From NCBI GenBank assembly GCA_916610825.1, contig OU744450.1, positions 21,072,814 to 21,136,813 on the forward strand: a DNA stretch of 64,000 nucleotides. The letters run 5' to 3'. The stretch's first letter is position 1. Each line of letters starts with the position of its first letter. The DNA comes from Haliclystus octoradiatus. Taxonomy: Eukaryota; Cnidaria; Staurozoa; Stauromedusae; Haliclystidae. Of this stretch, positions 45,577 through 64,000 are shown piece after piece. Made by a program: the position numbers and the translations under genes. The notes beneath the pieces are model-generated. The model ran no database searches and was not told where the DNA came from. It saw only the letters and a program-made list of their open reading frames with translations.

Positions 45577-46267
45577 TCAACTCACATGGTACATTTCTAC
45601 AACATTGTCATGGCTGCAATAGACAGGTGGCTGCTGTATGGAGATGGTAAAAATTGGCAAAATACAAAAAACTTTTCAAGATTCATCCCTTGCAAGTAGT
45701 CTTCTTACTACGTATTTCATATTTAATTTGTATGCTGCAGAGATGGATCTGTATATGACTGACTGCTTACTTAATTTGCAAACTTTTGGTTTGGGCTGTG
45801 ATTTCCCATGCTGGCAGACATACATCTTCCAATTCAAAGCCATGTACGCTACGTCATTGTTCTAAACATAATATGAATTTTCACATCAGAAATTCCATAA
45901 TTGAGAGGATTTCTCGCAAGTAACAAGACATTCCCAAAGTAGTTTTGTTGTTTGCATTTTTACAGTTGTTTAATTGTCATACCTGTTTTTCCAAAACCCT
46001 TCCAGCAGTATTCCACACTACAAAAGTTGTTGTTGTTGCCAAGCTGAAATGCTTGATAAGGTTTTCAGCTGCATCTTGGTATTTCGCTGTCCTGCTTGAC
46101 TCGGTATCTTGTCTTGAAAACAGACATTCCCATGCTGCTTGAGGTATAATACTGGTTTGTTCTATTTGACCAGATTCTATTATGATGGGATTACGTTCCA
46201 GTTCCAGAGTACTGACTTCATCTTCTTCCAATTTTTCAACTGATGCTAGATTACCGGATTGATCCAT
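45577..46267 (-). pseudogene. Two-exon gene of unknown function (block B), nonsense in exon 2
   Basis: Exon 1 (45983-46267) is 285 bp, in frame, and joins exon 2 (45577-45861) in phase 0. Codon 62 of exon 2 is TGA (45676-45678) where block A has CGA, so the product would stop after DES. Block A keeps exon 2 but has a frameshift in exon 1. Confidence 0.5.
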
Positions 46268-47614
46268 TTCAAATTGTTAATCAAAATCCATGATCCATGT
46301 TAAAACGAACAATAAAAGGATTGATCTCTTTGATCTGACGACACGTGTGATTTGAATCACATTTCCCGCCAAAAAACATAGATTTCTATGCGTGGGACGT
46401 TTGATTTTAAAGTTACGACTTTGATTGGGAACGGGAGAAACAATTCAATTTTTTCGTAATTTACGTTCGCGAATTTTTTTAGGGATTTTTGTTCTGCAAT
46501 TCTTCGGCATGTTTATTCAAAATGACTCAACTGGTATCAGCTTCATAAAAACATATCAATATAACAGCCAATTTCATCGCTCTGGATACATTCTTATAGG
46601 GCATAAATGATCTAAACTGATATGAAATGATGCTGTAAGACTTTGATGGGTTTTCTTGGTATATCGTAAGCATAAACAACAAACTACTTCTGTTCTTTTT
46701 TATATTTCTATACTATCAACTCGTGTCAGCCTCAATTCAACTTGTATCAGCTTCATAAAAACATATCAAAATAACAGCTAACATCATCGCTCTGGATGCA
46801 TACATTATTGCGCTTGCCTCGCTAAATATGTTACCCTACTTATTCCCCTTATAGTTTTGATGAGCAATGAAGTAAAGGCAATCGTGAAAGCTTACATGTT
46901 GCAGCACGCTATACTCTGTGTTGCTGACCTTGAATATTGCAGTTACTAAACTACGAGACAAACGCCATTACTGAATGCGATTAAGTTGACGATAGACGCA
47001 AAAGCAATATTACGTGGAAACGTAACCGCGCTCGTACTATTGAAAAAGTAGACTGGATACTTAATAGAGCTGACGCAAGTTGAATTTTCCGTTTACCGAT
47101 TTTGTCGCCATAAAGCTAGATCCAATCCCTTTTTTTTCTCAGTGACGTTTTGGTCAAAACACCATTTTGAAGGCGTTTTTCATCAAGAAATAATTTCCAG
47201 ATCGAAAAAAGAATTATGCCATTGTTTTTTTCACGTCGAGTTCTACCACATATGTAAAAGGGGGTTTCTTCCCACTTTAAGAAGAATCAAATTAGAGAAT
47301 TTTATTGCAAATCTTCATGAGCCTTTAATATATCAACAAAGTTTCTTTAAAAATAATCTTATAAAATATTTCTACAAAAATATTTATTTTAACAAATTCT
47401 CCACGCTTAATACTAAAACTTGTTTAAATCTCAGTATTTATATATACTTGAATAACTGATCAATATATAGCCTCTATTTTGCTAACATTTTGCGTCGCCT
47501 AAAAATCCGAAATGTTTAAGCTGCACGTATCTTTAATATTATTATCTAAAAACTTAATAAGCAGCATATGCGTTTGTCTCGTTACACAACTAGTCTGTCT
47601 GTCTTTCCATCTCG

Positions 47615-54037
<6,423 letters not shown>

Positions 54038-54096
54038 CGTGAATTATCGAGTCAGATCGCTTGTTTCTGTTGCGAGATTCAAGAAATCGATCTGAC

Positions 54097-54106
54097 TCTT
54101 TTATAC
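54097..54106 (-). promoter_or_regulatory. TATA box of VWA copy B
   Basis: The minus strand reads GGTATAAAAG about 60 bp before the ATG at 54037, as in copy A. Confidence 0.6.
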
Positions 54107-54300
54107 CGTTTACAATTATGCTTCTGCCGTAGAATTTACTTCCCAATGTATTCTCTATTTTGTTTTTCCCCCAATGTAGCTCATTTTTTTAACTTCCTGA
54201 TCTGATAAAAGTCCGTTAGTTAAGTGGATAAGTTATTTAGTGGTTTATCGTTTGTCACGTCCCATCTGATAGCACAGATCAGCTTTGCAGGTTGTCAACG

Positions 54301-54615
54301 TACGCAAGCTTGACGTCAACTATTGCGACCTTTTAGCATATCATAGCATATATAATACTAGCAAACATAACCTGAATTGACATTTGGACGTGATAGTTCT
54401 ACGCAAGTTTGACGTCAACTATTGCAATCTTTTCCGTGAGGTTAAACCATCTAATATTAAACGCATAATGGCTTAACATAGCATAACATAACATATCTAA
54501 TACTAGCAAACATAACCTGACTTGACATTTGGACGTGATAGTTCTACGCAAGTTTGACGTCAACTATTGAGATCTTTTCCGCAAGATTAAATAATCTAAT
54601 ATTAAACATGTAATT
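54301..54615. repeat. Short tandem repeat with TGACGTCA-like sites
   Basis: Three units starting TACGCAAGTTTGACGTCAAC at 54301, 54400 and 54545 (99 bp, 145 bp, partial). Each carries TTGACGTCAA or a close variant, similar to a CREB/ATF site, and the first two share ACTAGCAAACATAACCTGA. It begins immediately after block B ends. Confidence 0.75.
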
Positions 54616-55573
54616 GAGTGTAAACAAAGCTCAGTACATCCGCATTTTCTAGCACCTAGCATTCCCATGCTACAATCGTTGATCAAAAATAGACAATGTT
54701 TAGATTTTGAAAATAGTGGCTGTGTAGTAGTAATAATAGTTTAGTTATGTTTTTTTCGCATTTAAACGGTATAATTTATATGATTAGACGGGTAAACGTT
54801 TACCTGAAACTTCTGGAACGGTATTCATATAAATGAGGAAACTGATTCTTAATGTCAGATATGAGCTTCATGAAATAGATAATATCTTATCCTATAATAA
54901 TAACTAGCTCTATATTATCTTAGTGATAATTAATGTATAGATGTTCTTGATCAATTCCGTTAGCAATCAGATTTAAAAGACCTTACGAAGAATGAGTGCT
55001 AGAAACAACTAAGAATCATCTTAGACACCGAGTCTTAATTAAAGCAAAAATAATTTGTTCGACAGTTGGACTATAGTCTTTATTATCAGTATAGTGAAAT
55101 CTTAATTATTACGGTTAAACTCAACTAATTTTCTTTAATTTTACTCAAATTTGAGGCTCGCTGTTCTTCCAAGTTCTAAACTATGTTCTTCTATAAAAAG
55201 AGTGTCAATAGTATTCAATATTATCATAAATCTTAACTTTACTCATAAATCTCAACTTTTCAAAATTCAAGTTACTATGTTACTTGCTGTAATTTCTGTA
55301 AACTGTTGTCAAAATTAATTGCTTGTACAACTGCTGAACTTGATAGTGGTCGTGCTCTGTCACTTTTGCCTTTCACACTGCGAAGTATCAGGTCTATAAT
55401 TATTGAAATCGAGAGCATTCAGGACAGAAACAAGTAAATATTGATATCAAGACATGATTCCTAACTACATTATGCGTGTCAGATGGATTTAATCTGTATT
55501 TAGCCGCTGCAACCAAACTTGTCAGTATTTGGGGTCATAACAGACAACACAGTAAAAATTGATCGTGAGAAGG
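54616..55573. other. AT-rich spacer, nothing recognised
   Basis: No coding frame or repeat that I can support. Confidence 0.4.
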
Positions 55574-55903
55574 CCCGGGGGGTAACTTCCATTGCGCTTC
55601 GATGGAGTCATTCAAATGGAACTTTGGCAAAATGACCATAAAAATTTTTCACATGATGAAAAAGATACCCCAAATATATTTTTATGAATGACAGATCCAA
55701 TCAAAACAAATGAAAAAAAAAATTTAAAGGCAAAATTTGTTTTGTAAAATGAAAAAATTGCAAAAGCGTCAAAAGGATACCTCAAAAATTTTCATGACTA
55801 AGTATACCCTAAAAATTTTTTCTACATTTTGTAAAAGCTGCCCTTTAATATTTGAACGTCACCGTATACCAAAAGTATGGAAGTTACCCCCCCACCCCCC
55901 GGG
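55574..55903. mobile_element. MITE-like element with C/G-run ends
   Basis: CCCGGGGGGTAACTTCCAT at the left and its approximate reverse complement (ATGGAAGTTACCCCCC ... CCCCCCGGG) at the right; A-rich interior with no gene. Confidence 0.55.
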
Positions 55904-55992
55904 AGTAAAGGAAACACCAACTGCACTGAAGCATCTATACATGTATAATATACAAGTCTAAGTTAGAAGGAAAATATATGGAACAATGGCAT

Positions 55993-56810
55993 ATATGAAT
56001 GAATGAATGAATGATTTGTTTATTTCTGCATAACAGCATAAATGTGAATTACATACAGAATAACTTGACATAAATTAACAAATGATTGCAATAGTTTTAC
56101 ATAATTAAGAATTTAGATAGATCTTCAATTTATAAACATTGGGTGCCTGACGTGTTTCCAGGCTTAACGAGTTATATACATTTATACATCTTACAAAAAG
56201 GTTTGACGATGGCGATTTGAATGCGCCATTGGCACAACAAGTCCTACCATGTGGAGTGACAGTAATAAGGTTACTAGAGTCAATATCCACAAAACTATTA
56301 ATAACTTTATAACAAAATAATAGGTCAGCAATCAATCTTCTACTTTCAAGTGTTTCAATATTCAAATTAACGATGCGTTCTTTCTAAATTAGATCGTATT
56401 GATACAGCAATGTTTTCGAAAATCGTCGTTCCACAGATTCTAGCAATTTGATATCTTCTATCAAAATTGGTGACCAAACCTCACTGGCATATTCAAGAAT
56501 GGGACGCACATACGTCATAAATAGTTTGATTTTAAATGAACAGTCTTTGCTATAAAATACACGATTAATCATTCTGCTACGAATAGCTGCTTTTTTTTAC
56601 AATTGTTGTTATATGTGAAGAAAAATTTAACGTAATGTCATTAAAACATCTAGATCTCTGATTTTATCAACAGATTCTAAATCTACTTCTCCAAGATGAT
56701 AATTTTGCTTAGGATTATTTTTTCCCAAATGTAATACTTCGCATTTATGGCATGCCATTGTTAGATGGTTATGAGTGGCCCACAGTCCACTGCATGATTT
56801 TGTTATATAT
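55993..56810 (-). pseudogene. 5'-truncated non-LTR retrotransposon
   Basis: On the minus strand: KCEVLHLGKNNPKQNYHLG (RT palm/thumb region), then INRVFYSKD and TYVRPILEYASEVWSP (56384-56572), then IETLESRRLIADLLFCYKV (56105-56365), the usual end of a jockey/CR1-type ORF2. Frames are broken between segments. The 3' end carries a (TGAA)n tract at about 55996-56013, a common tail type for such elements. Confidence 0.8.
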
Positions 56811-56856
56811 ATATTATTAGAAAGCTATTATAACCAGCCACAGCAATAGCATAATC

Positions 56857-57252
56857 AATCCTCAGAAAACGCAAAACGCACAACCCAATAAATTATGCAA
56901 CTGCAGAAATAAAACAACATGCCCACTAGAGAACAAATGTCTCCAAACAAGCGTCGTATACAATGCTAATATCATATCAGAAGAAAATACGGAAGGACAA
57001 AATTACATCGGCCTGACAGAAGAAACATTTAAAGATAGATATTCACAACACAAACTAACATTTAAGAAAGAAAAATACATTAACTCAACGGAATTATCAA
57101 AACATATTTGGACACTCAAAAACGACAAGAAAGATTACACAATAAACTGGTCCATATTATCATCTGCCACGGCATACAACAGCAAATCAAAGAAATGTGA
57201 CCTTTGCCTTACTGAAAAATACCATATTATTTGTTCAGATAAAAACTTTTAA
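56857..57252 (+). pseudogene. Penelope-like GIY-YIG endonuclease fragment
   Basis: Open frame without its own start: LCNCRNKTTCPLENKCLQTS, then GQNYIGLTEETFKDRYSQHK, then STELSKHIWTLKNDKKDYT and CDLCLTEKYHIICS. The Cys pairs plus YIGLTE and the later Lys/His/Glu residues are typical of the C-terminal endonuclease of Penelope-like elements. The frame ends early; a shifted remnant (EMISKCRH) follows. A different subfamily from 30006-30811. Confidence 0.75.
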
Positions 57253-57599
57253 ATAAAAGAAACAGAGATGATCAGCAAATGCCGACATTAAAATAAGTTC
57301 TAATTAATCAAACTTTATATCTTAACAATAAACAGGAGCTTTCCGCTATACGAACAATGTGATTACCAAATATAAACAATAGAAAACCTAACAATAAAAT
57401 TAGCTGCTTATAATACCATAGAATGTATCACATATTTTCCACAGATTAAATTGCCTGATGATCGCCTTGGCGTGAAACTAATAGTAGCAAATGAATGTCT
57501 GATTTTTTCGTTTATTAATTATTTTAAACAGCTCTGCATTTATGGCATTCGAGCACTATCGAAACAGCAAAGACAACATAAGTACCTTGATATTACTAT

Positions 57600-58240
57600 A
57601 CATTATTGAGGGATTACATCACTCTTGTTTGTTATCCATCACATATCGAGTTTGTTATTAGAGAACGAGTGGGTGTAAATTTCGATGGCCCACGAACAAA
57701 GAGTGATGTAATCATTTTAATAATCATGTAACAGAACCTTTGTCTGGAACATCAATTATCTCTCGTCAATTTCACTACAACAATGATTTGTTTTCTAATT
57801 TAATGGGTCATTGATTTTTCATTAATACAATTGGAATGAAATTCTTACGAATATCATTTCAAAATATGACGCAAAGATTTCAGCAAAATTGTTTTTCAAA
57901 CATGTGTGCAATTTTAAAATAAAATAAGAGTTACACTTGAATATAGCAAGTCCCAAGTTGCTACTTTTTGAATCTCTCAAGTTGAATTTTTAATTACGGA
58001 GTATACATTTAATTTGATTTTGAAAAAATATTCCATCTGTCGCAGCTTGTCGCCATTTTCAAAGCACATAAAACCGTGCAGGTATAGGTCTATAACCGCA
58101 CACGTGCGGGTATAGACCTATACCTGCACGCTTTTAGTGGTTGCCATGGAATCTCGTGGGTTGTCTTGATATAACTGCTAAACACGTGGTACAAATCCAC
58201 CAATCGTTACTCGAGTTTTTTTCAAGTGATTATTAATAGA
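57600..58240. repeat. Third copy of the dispersed repeat seen at 120-775
   Basis: Starts with the foldback arms (57612-57713) and includes the 56-bp palindrome (58075-58130), ending near AAATCCACCAATC. More diverged than the A/B pair, so an independent insertion. Confidence 0.8.
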
Positions 58241-58292
58241 TGTTACCTAATAGCAAAGAATATAGTGCTCAATGTCATAAATGGCAGAGCTG

Positions 58293-58525
58293 TAACAATA
58301 ATAATAGAAATAGAAAGGAGTCAGAGACCACACATTCTGATACTGTTACTTAAGTTTCATGCTTTTATAGCAATCATCAGACAGAAATAAAACTATTAAT
58401 CTAATAAATCTATAAATAAATCTAATGATAGTTTGATTTCTGTCTGATGATTGATGTAAACCATGAAACTTAAAGTAACAGTATAAGAATGTGTGGTCAT
58501 GATTCTTTCTATTTCTATTATTATT
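58293..58525. repeat. Inverted repeat, about 100-bp arms
   Basis: Left arm has TTAAGTTTCATGC ... CATCAGACAGAAAT; right arm is its reverse complement (ATTTCTGTCTGATGATTG ... CATGAAACTTAAAGT). No coding sequence between. Confidence 0.7.
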
Positions 58526-58562
58526 ATATTTATATATTTATAATTGATGAGTAGCTTCTTCT

Positions 58563-58985
58563 TAAAGCATTTGATAACAAAAATCAAAGACAACAGTGTA
58601 TTTGAAGTGTTTTATTGATAAAACTCAACGTTTCGGCTATCATCTGTGACCATTTTCAAGAGTGAAAGAAATTTTTATTATATAAAGTTAACTTTTATAA
58701 ACCTGAATGGTCAATCAGATTCAATACGATCCAAATTATTTTAAGTCAATTTCTTGTACTATGTTACCAAACAAAACATTTTGTTTTTTGTTCTTTGTTT
58801 TACAATTAGGTAATCTAGGTAGTCATAAATTAGAAATAAATTAATTATTTACAGTATAAAAGTTAACTTTATATAATAAAAATGTCTTTCACTCTTGAAA
58901 ATGGTCACAGACGATGGCCGTAACGTTGAGTTTTATCAATAAAACACCTTCAAATACGCTGTTGTCTTTGATTTCTGTTATCAAA
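58563..58985. mobile_element. Penelope-like remnant: inverted pLTR arms around an ORF stub
   Basis: Arms of about 130 bp (58563-58700 and 58850-58985) are inverted. They contain AACTCAACGTTTCGGCTATC with GTGACCATTTTCAAGAG, a composition usual for Penelope terminal repeats. Between them CTGAATGGTCAATCAGATTC matches the LNGQSDSIRSK end of the ORF at 30770. Confidence 0.65.
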
Positions 58986-59481
58986 TATTTATAATTAGCA
59001 GCATATTATAATTATAATTATTATGTTATGCAATGAAAAATGTCTTTGTCATAGCTTTATAATGCAATTTTATGCTTTTAAAATTTGCCACACGGTCTAT
59101 TATATACTAGTACATACTTGGTTAAATTAAAGAAGGAATCTCATTATAAAATCATAAAATCCTTTCGTAATCAACCCTTATCTACTCATTCTGTCGCATA
59201 TCAAGCAGATAAAATGCTCGTTTACATTAGATTTGGTTTGGAAGAATTCAAATGAAAACTTTTGATTTTCAACTTTTTAATATTTCTGGCGTAGCCTTCA
59301 ATGATCTTCATTGTAACACTTTTATTCATTTTTTGTATTCTAAAGCTATTATTATAATTTTGAAGTCATAAAGTTTGAAATTTTCAAAGTTAATGCTGTC
59401 TTTACATTATTAATAATGTAATTACATCGACGCTACGCTATTTCCCGATTTTGTATCATCATCATCATCATCATCATTTCA

Positions 59482-62400
59482 TCACACAACTAGCATCATC
59501 AATGCTTTGCTTTGTTTTGTCTTTGATAAATTGCCTCTAACAATAACTTGAACCATATATGTAGAACCTTTCTTTGCTGACCTGGGGGCTTTAAATCGTA
59601 ATGGTAATAATGATAAACGATCTTTTACAATATATAGACTCTTTTTTGCTGGTGAAGCAAGGTAACCTTTACTGTCTGATACCGACACCGTGAATCTTTC
59701 TGTTGCCCCAAGATTCCTCACTCCCAATATTATAGTTGTGCCTCTTGAGTCACCACGTGTTATGGCGTAACCGTTACGAGCCATAATTGTTTGAATGACT
59801 ATCTTTTGTGGTCTGACTGGTTTTGGCGACATCCTTTTAAATGAACTTCCATTTTTAGTTTTACCTTCCATCACCAAGTAGTATGTTGATTGAGGAATAT
59901 TGTACTTGACTGTGAAACGACCAGGCGATGTCCCATAAGGTTGTAAGATGTGTTTAATACCAAATGATTCTTTACTTTTACCAAGGAATCCTAATCGTAA
60001 TGATCCAGAAACAACTTTTTCAAACCCAGAAATGGCGATAATTACTGTTGCTGTTTTTCCTGGAAATCAAATATGAAGTTTCCTTAATTATGGACTGATA
60101 ATTAATATAAATTAGCGGTCCTATTTGAATTTCTATTGCTTAGGCAAAATCAATGGATCAAATTATTTTCAATTTTGTGTACATAAATATACATACGGTT
60201 GTGTAAAGGAGCAAGAGGAGTCTGAATTCGACACCAGCAGGTGTAACATTATTCCAATAGGAACAGGACTTAAGTGAATGGCTTGCCAGACAGTAGCAGA
60301 AGTCAGGGCTGGAGCAATCAGATCCGTACATCATAGTCGGTTCGATGTCAAATGACTCTGCTAGGACTTCCAGGGGATTTGGAGTCTGACCGTTCTGATT
60401 CCTTACACTTCGGTATATATGACATATGTGCAACTACTGATTTACACAATGAGATAATGCCATACCTTTAATTGGTGTTGCCGAAATGATTGGTTTGATT
60501 GTACCTCTTGTCTTAATACCAACTAAGAACTCATAACCAAAATCAATGTTTTCTAGACTCACTCCTTTGCATGTAATTGAATGTTTTCCACCACTAACAG
60601 AAATACTGATTTTCCATTGTCCTACTTTAGGAGTAACAACAACAAATACTGCGCCACGTTTTAATTTCTTCCCTCCAGAAACTGCTCTACCACTTGGATC
60701 AATTAGCAACACATCAGATGTATCACGTTGTGTACTAACAGATGCTGTTAACTTCTCAACTGTATCATCGACATTGATTGTATACTCTGAACGACCTGAT
60801 GTTGCTCTCTTGCATCTTCCATTACAGATTGTTATTGCGTTCGTCCCTGTGTTTCCTTCGACTGGAATGATACTACCACCTGATAATGCTGTGTTTATGT
60901 AATTGCTCATATCTTTTAGCTCAAGCCCGGTTCCAAACACTAACAACTCACCACCTGTCGACAAAGACAAGTCTCGAAATATTTCAATTTCCGAGTCTGA
61001 CAGACATGACGATCCTATAGTGAATGCAGAAAAGAATTGACATTTATTATTTGCTTTGATGATATGTTGATATTTCTATTATTCAATATTAAGCAGCGTT
61101 TGCACCCTATCTATACCTATAAATGTCAAAGTCTGTGTATCTGTATGTATGTTTGAATGCATGTACGTCCAGAGTGGTTTTCTCCATCAGTTTCAGATGG
61201 TCTGCTTTAAAAAACATGACATTAGAATCGATACATCCAATATTGTTTATGATGAATTTCGTTTTCTAGAATTTGCTTTCCTTTTCTCGCACCGAAAGAA
61301 ACATATCTTTCTCCTGTGATTTAGCTTTGCGTTGCGACAACAAAGCAGTTTTGGCTTCTCATTTTTCATAAACATGATTAACCGTTTGATTAATATCCCA
61401 ACACAATTGAATCATTTATTATATTGTATGCGTAAATTATTTCTGGGAATCAGATTTATTGACTGTTTTGCTTCTGTTAAATTTTACCTCTAACTAATTC
61501 TGACTTGGTGGTCTGTTTTGAATAGCTAAAAGACACTTTTTTAAAATTACACTATTTCTCGACAATTTAGTTACTGTAAAACTAATTCAGCCCAAACTGA
61601 CCCAGCAACGAAGGAGACTAATTGCTAGTAGTACAAATGAGGCATGGATGAATTTATCACTACCTGTCAAACTTATGGTGACATATAGCTGCGATCAGTC
61701 TCTCATTCTATGAGGACGGACATTTGATTATATATAAAAAGGAAGAAGAATGAAACTGTACAAGCATAGATGCTTCATTGCTATAAGAACATTTCTGTCG
61801 AGAAAAAAAATATTATGTGGGAATTATAATTCATTTTATGCAGCCTTTTATGATGCTACTTCTGCCTTGGGCCGAAAAGTATTACATTATTTGCACCAAA
61901 GGAAAATTGTCAAACAAAAGGTCAGAGCTAATTTCAAAATGCCAGCATGAAAATAAGTTTTACTTATCAAATTTTAAAGCTGCTAAAACTTACTGTAATA
62001 ACAATAACCTAACATTTAAATAATTATTATAGAACTATAAAATAACAATAGAAGCTGCAATTAGATTCCTGTTCTACCTATGTGATAATGTGTATGTTTG
62101 TAATGGTAGTTAGATATTCGTTGTCTGATGATCGTATAAGAACGTGGAACTTGGAGTTGCAGCCAAAGAATGTGTCTTTCTCGACCTTCTTATTATTAAT
62201 TTTGCGTTTATATTGGTAATAGTCATGTCCTTTTATTGATGGCCTCCAAAGAAAACGGTCAGTGCTGCTGGAAATGTAACCATTATTTACAAAAGTTAAA
62301 GATTTCATTTCAGACAGGATGCAGCTATAGACAGGTTCTACTATATGTATCTTACGTTCTTTAGACAAGAAGAAATTGATTGGTGTTGATAATGCTAGTG

Positions 62401-62628
62401 CACTTGTAAGCAGTGTATCTATATTGTCTTCTGATGCGTCTTTAGGGCCAGCATCTGTGAACACGTATATTGGTGAGAATTCCATAATTGATGTCGTGAA
62501 TATCTCTTGAATTCCTGTGATTGCAAGTTCATCACAATCACCACCACCTGTTGCCTTTAGAGATTTGAGATTACTGTTAATGAAAAGTTCTTTTTCTTCT
62601 GGTGCTCTGTAAACGACTGGTCCGTGCC
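59482..62628 (-). CDS. VWA-domain protein, third paralogue (copy C), exons 5-7 only
   Basis: Exons 62356-62628, 60466-61014 and 59482-60059 correspond to exons 5, 6 and 7 of copies A and B, with the same phases, splice sites and stop position. Exon 5 is one codon shorter and has GGGDCDE. The first 209 bases of exon 6 are clearly diverged, while its last 340 bases match copy A wherever compared; exon 7 differs at about ten positions. Introns are unrelated to those of A and B. The RXKR motif is kept as RCKR. No exon 4 is found between 62629 and 64000, so upstream exons are outside the window or lost. Confidence 0.8.
61800..62023 (+). pseudogene. Penelope-like C-terminal fragment in an intron of copy C
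   Basis: Encodes LPWAEKYYIIC followed by NKRSELISKCQHENKFYLS, the segment that follows the GIY-YIG Cys motif in the same subfamily as 56857-57252. It lies antisense to the VWA gene in the intron between exons 5 and 6. Confidence 0.6.
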
Positions 62629-62972
62629 CTATATATCAAACAAATCAAAACATTGTTTGAAATTATCAGAAATCGATAGAAAATGATACTGTAGTTCTCA
62701 AATTTGACAGGGTCGTCTGGTGAATTTTCCTAAAAACTGTTTCTCGGGATCCCTTTAGTTCGACATTATTAGGCTATTGTCGCTGAATTTCCTATAAGCT
62801 ATTGATATTTGGCACACGAGAGGCACGTAAGGAGAAGAAGACAAGGCATCAAAAAATACGAGCCGACTCGGTGAATGATTTTCACCTTTGAGTTCTCTTC
62901 TGAAGTGACTCGAGTTGTATCATAAGGAAAATTATTTGAATAAACTGATTGGTTTCCAGTTTGATCACTAGT

Positions 62973-63090
62973 TTTCAAAAACATTTTATGAGCAAGAAAG
63001 TCATGTAGCTGCTTGTAAAACGTTGTGCTAGTTATAACAACTTTCACAAGCATTTACATGACTTTCTTGCTTATGAAATGTTTTTGAAAA
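62973..63090. repeat. 118-bp hairpin
   Basis: CAAAAACATTTTATGAGCAA with GAAAGTCATGTAGCTGCTTG forms one arm; the reverse complement with few mismatches is at 63047-63090. No coding content. Confidence 0.75.
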
Positions 63091-63589
63091 TTTTCATTCG
63101 TGATATCAAGTTCGAAATGTAAGATCGATTGTGTTTTTCGAACCTAGTTTTGCTATGATGATTTGGTGTAAAACTCTAAACCAATCAGATTGATCGAATC
63201 ATTTTCTTTATAATGCAACCAATATTATCCGCTGGATGCTAGATATACCTGTCTAAGTTATTTACTCTTTAAGCGATCAGTGAACGATATCGATCTTTAT
63301 AAGATTATCTCAGTATTTAAATAGTATTCGTTATATACTGTTTGCTGTTCGAGCAATCTGCCTTCATGTACACTTTCTTCTAATTTCTATTGCAACAATT
63401 TCGTTATGATGTCAGGGTGTCATCATATCAGTTTGATTGTACATTGATCTATAGCTATACAAAGAAATATTATTACAGCATGAAAAATATGGGTCTGAAG
63501 CAGAGATTGTTGGTTCTGGACAGGTGGCCAATAATTGGAAGCAATCTTTGTTGTATGTTAAAGAAAAAATTGTACAAAAAAAATTGAAT

Positions 63590-63966
63590 TGTAAAAGTAA
63601 TGTAGTGTAGACGGTGTCGCCCTACCGAAGGCACCCGTACCACCCCTCTATTTCTAGACGAGTGGCTTTTTTCGCTGGAAGCAATGATTTTAAACACCCT
63701 TTGTTGATCTCAGCCGCGACACTGCAGATCAATTTCAACAGATTTCATGGCAGATAGGTGTTGATTGTCAATGCGCAACGATGCGCCGCAGCTACTCACA
63801 AAGCAATTCCCTCTGGACCATTCCATCCGCCATCCTCAAATGGTACTCATTTGATGTTTCAGATAAAATCAAGGCTGAGTTGACCTTAGGGGGATTTGAA
63901 CCACAGTCGATCAGATATGATCCGATCTGAAGTTCGGTTGCTCTGCCATCCGAGCTAATCCTCCTA
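63590..63966 (-). mobile_element. tRNA-derived SINE
   Basis: The 5' head (63887-63966, minus) has an A-box-like TTAGCTCGGATGGCAGAGC and a B-box GGTTCAAATCCCCC at tRNA spacing. The anticodon arm does not fold properly. A non-tRNA body follows to about 63590, including GTGCCTTCGGTAGGGCGAC. Confidence 0.65.
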
Positions 63967-64000
63967 TTGTAATGCATACTAAAATTAAATACAAGTGTTT

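Noticed and set aside
54301..54615. CRISPR array
   Set aside because: Three long units of unequal length with related interiors in an animal genome; there is no direct-repeat and spacer pattern.
63887..63966. Functional tRNA gene
   Set aside because: The A and B boxes are good, but the anticodon stem is irregular and a SINE-type body follows, so it was called tRNA-derived.

Overview
The window is AT-rich animal DNA. Genes have spliced exons with GT-AG (one GC-AG) introns, and the mobile elements are eukaryotic: DIRS-type tyrosine-recombinase retrotransposons, Penelope-like elements (PLEs) with GIY-YIG domains, non-LTR retrotransposon fragments, foldback elements and very long AAT microsatellites. 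This mix fits a marine invertebrate; I cannot name the phylum. All gene models below are mine, read by eye.

Layout. A large direct duplication dominates. Block A (1-28312) and block B (32815-54290) carry the same features in the same order, with mostly isolated substitutions plus several clean insertions present in one block only. Order in each block: a dispersed repeat with cruciform-forming arms; a non-LTR RT remnant; (A only) DIRS element 1 on the + strand; DIRS element 2 on the - strand, decayed in both blocks; a several-hundred-bp (AAT)n array; a two-exon gene of unknown function on + (12877-15419; 41936-43129), whose intron in A holds a PLE insertion; a two-exon gene of unknown function on - (17914-18603; 45577-46267), damaged differently in each block; and a seven-exon, secreted von Willebrand factor A (VWA) gene on - (19949-28059; 47615-54037), intact in both. 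A further 1.87-kb foldback element sits in the first intron of the A copy only.

Between the blocks (28313-32814) lie diverged repeat units, an unidentified 118-codon ORF, an inverted PLE fragment, T-rich low-complexity DNA and a MITE-like element. After block B (54291-64000) come a short CRE-like tandem repeat, a MITE-like element, a 5'-truncated non-LTR element, PLE fragments, palindromes, and the last three exons of a third VWA paralogue (59482-62628, copy C), whose upstream exons are not seen before the window end. A tRNA-derived SINE lies at the right edge.

The VWA genes are the main host cargo: signal peptide, short Cys-containing exon, helical region, VWA domain with MIDAS residues, then a beta-rich C-terminal region, resembling the hemicentin/VWA7 type. 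Most striking, exons 6 (3' part) and 7 of copy C are almost identical to A and B although the intron between them is unrelated, suggesting exon-limited gene conversion. The A/B pair records which insertions came after the duplication, because the other block supplies the empty site. An assembly artefact (two haplotypes placed in tandem) must be excluded.
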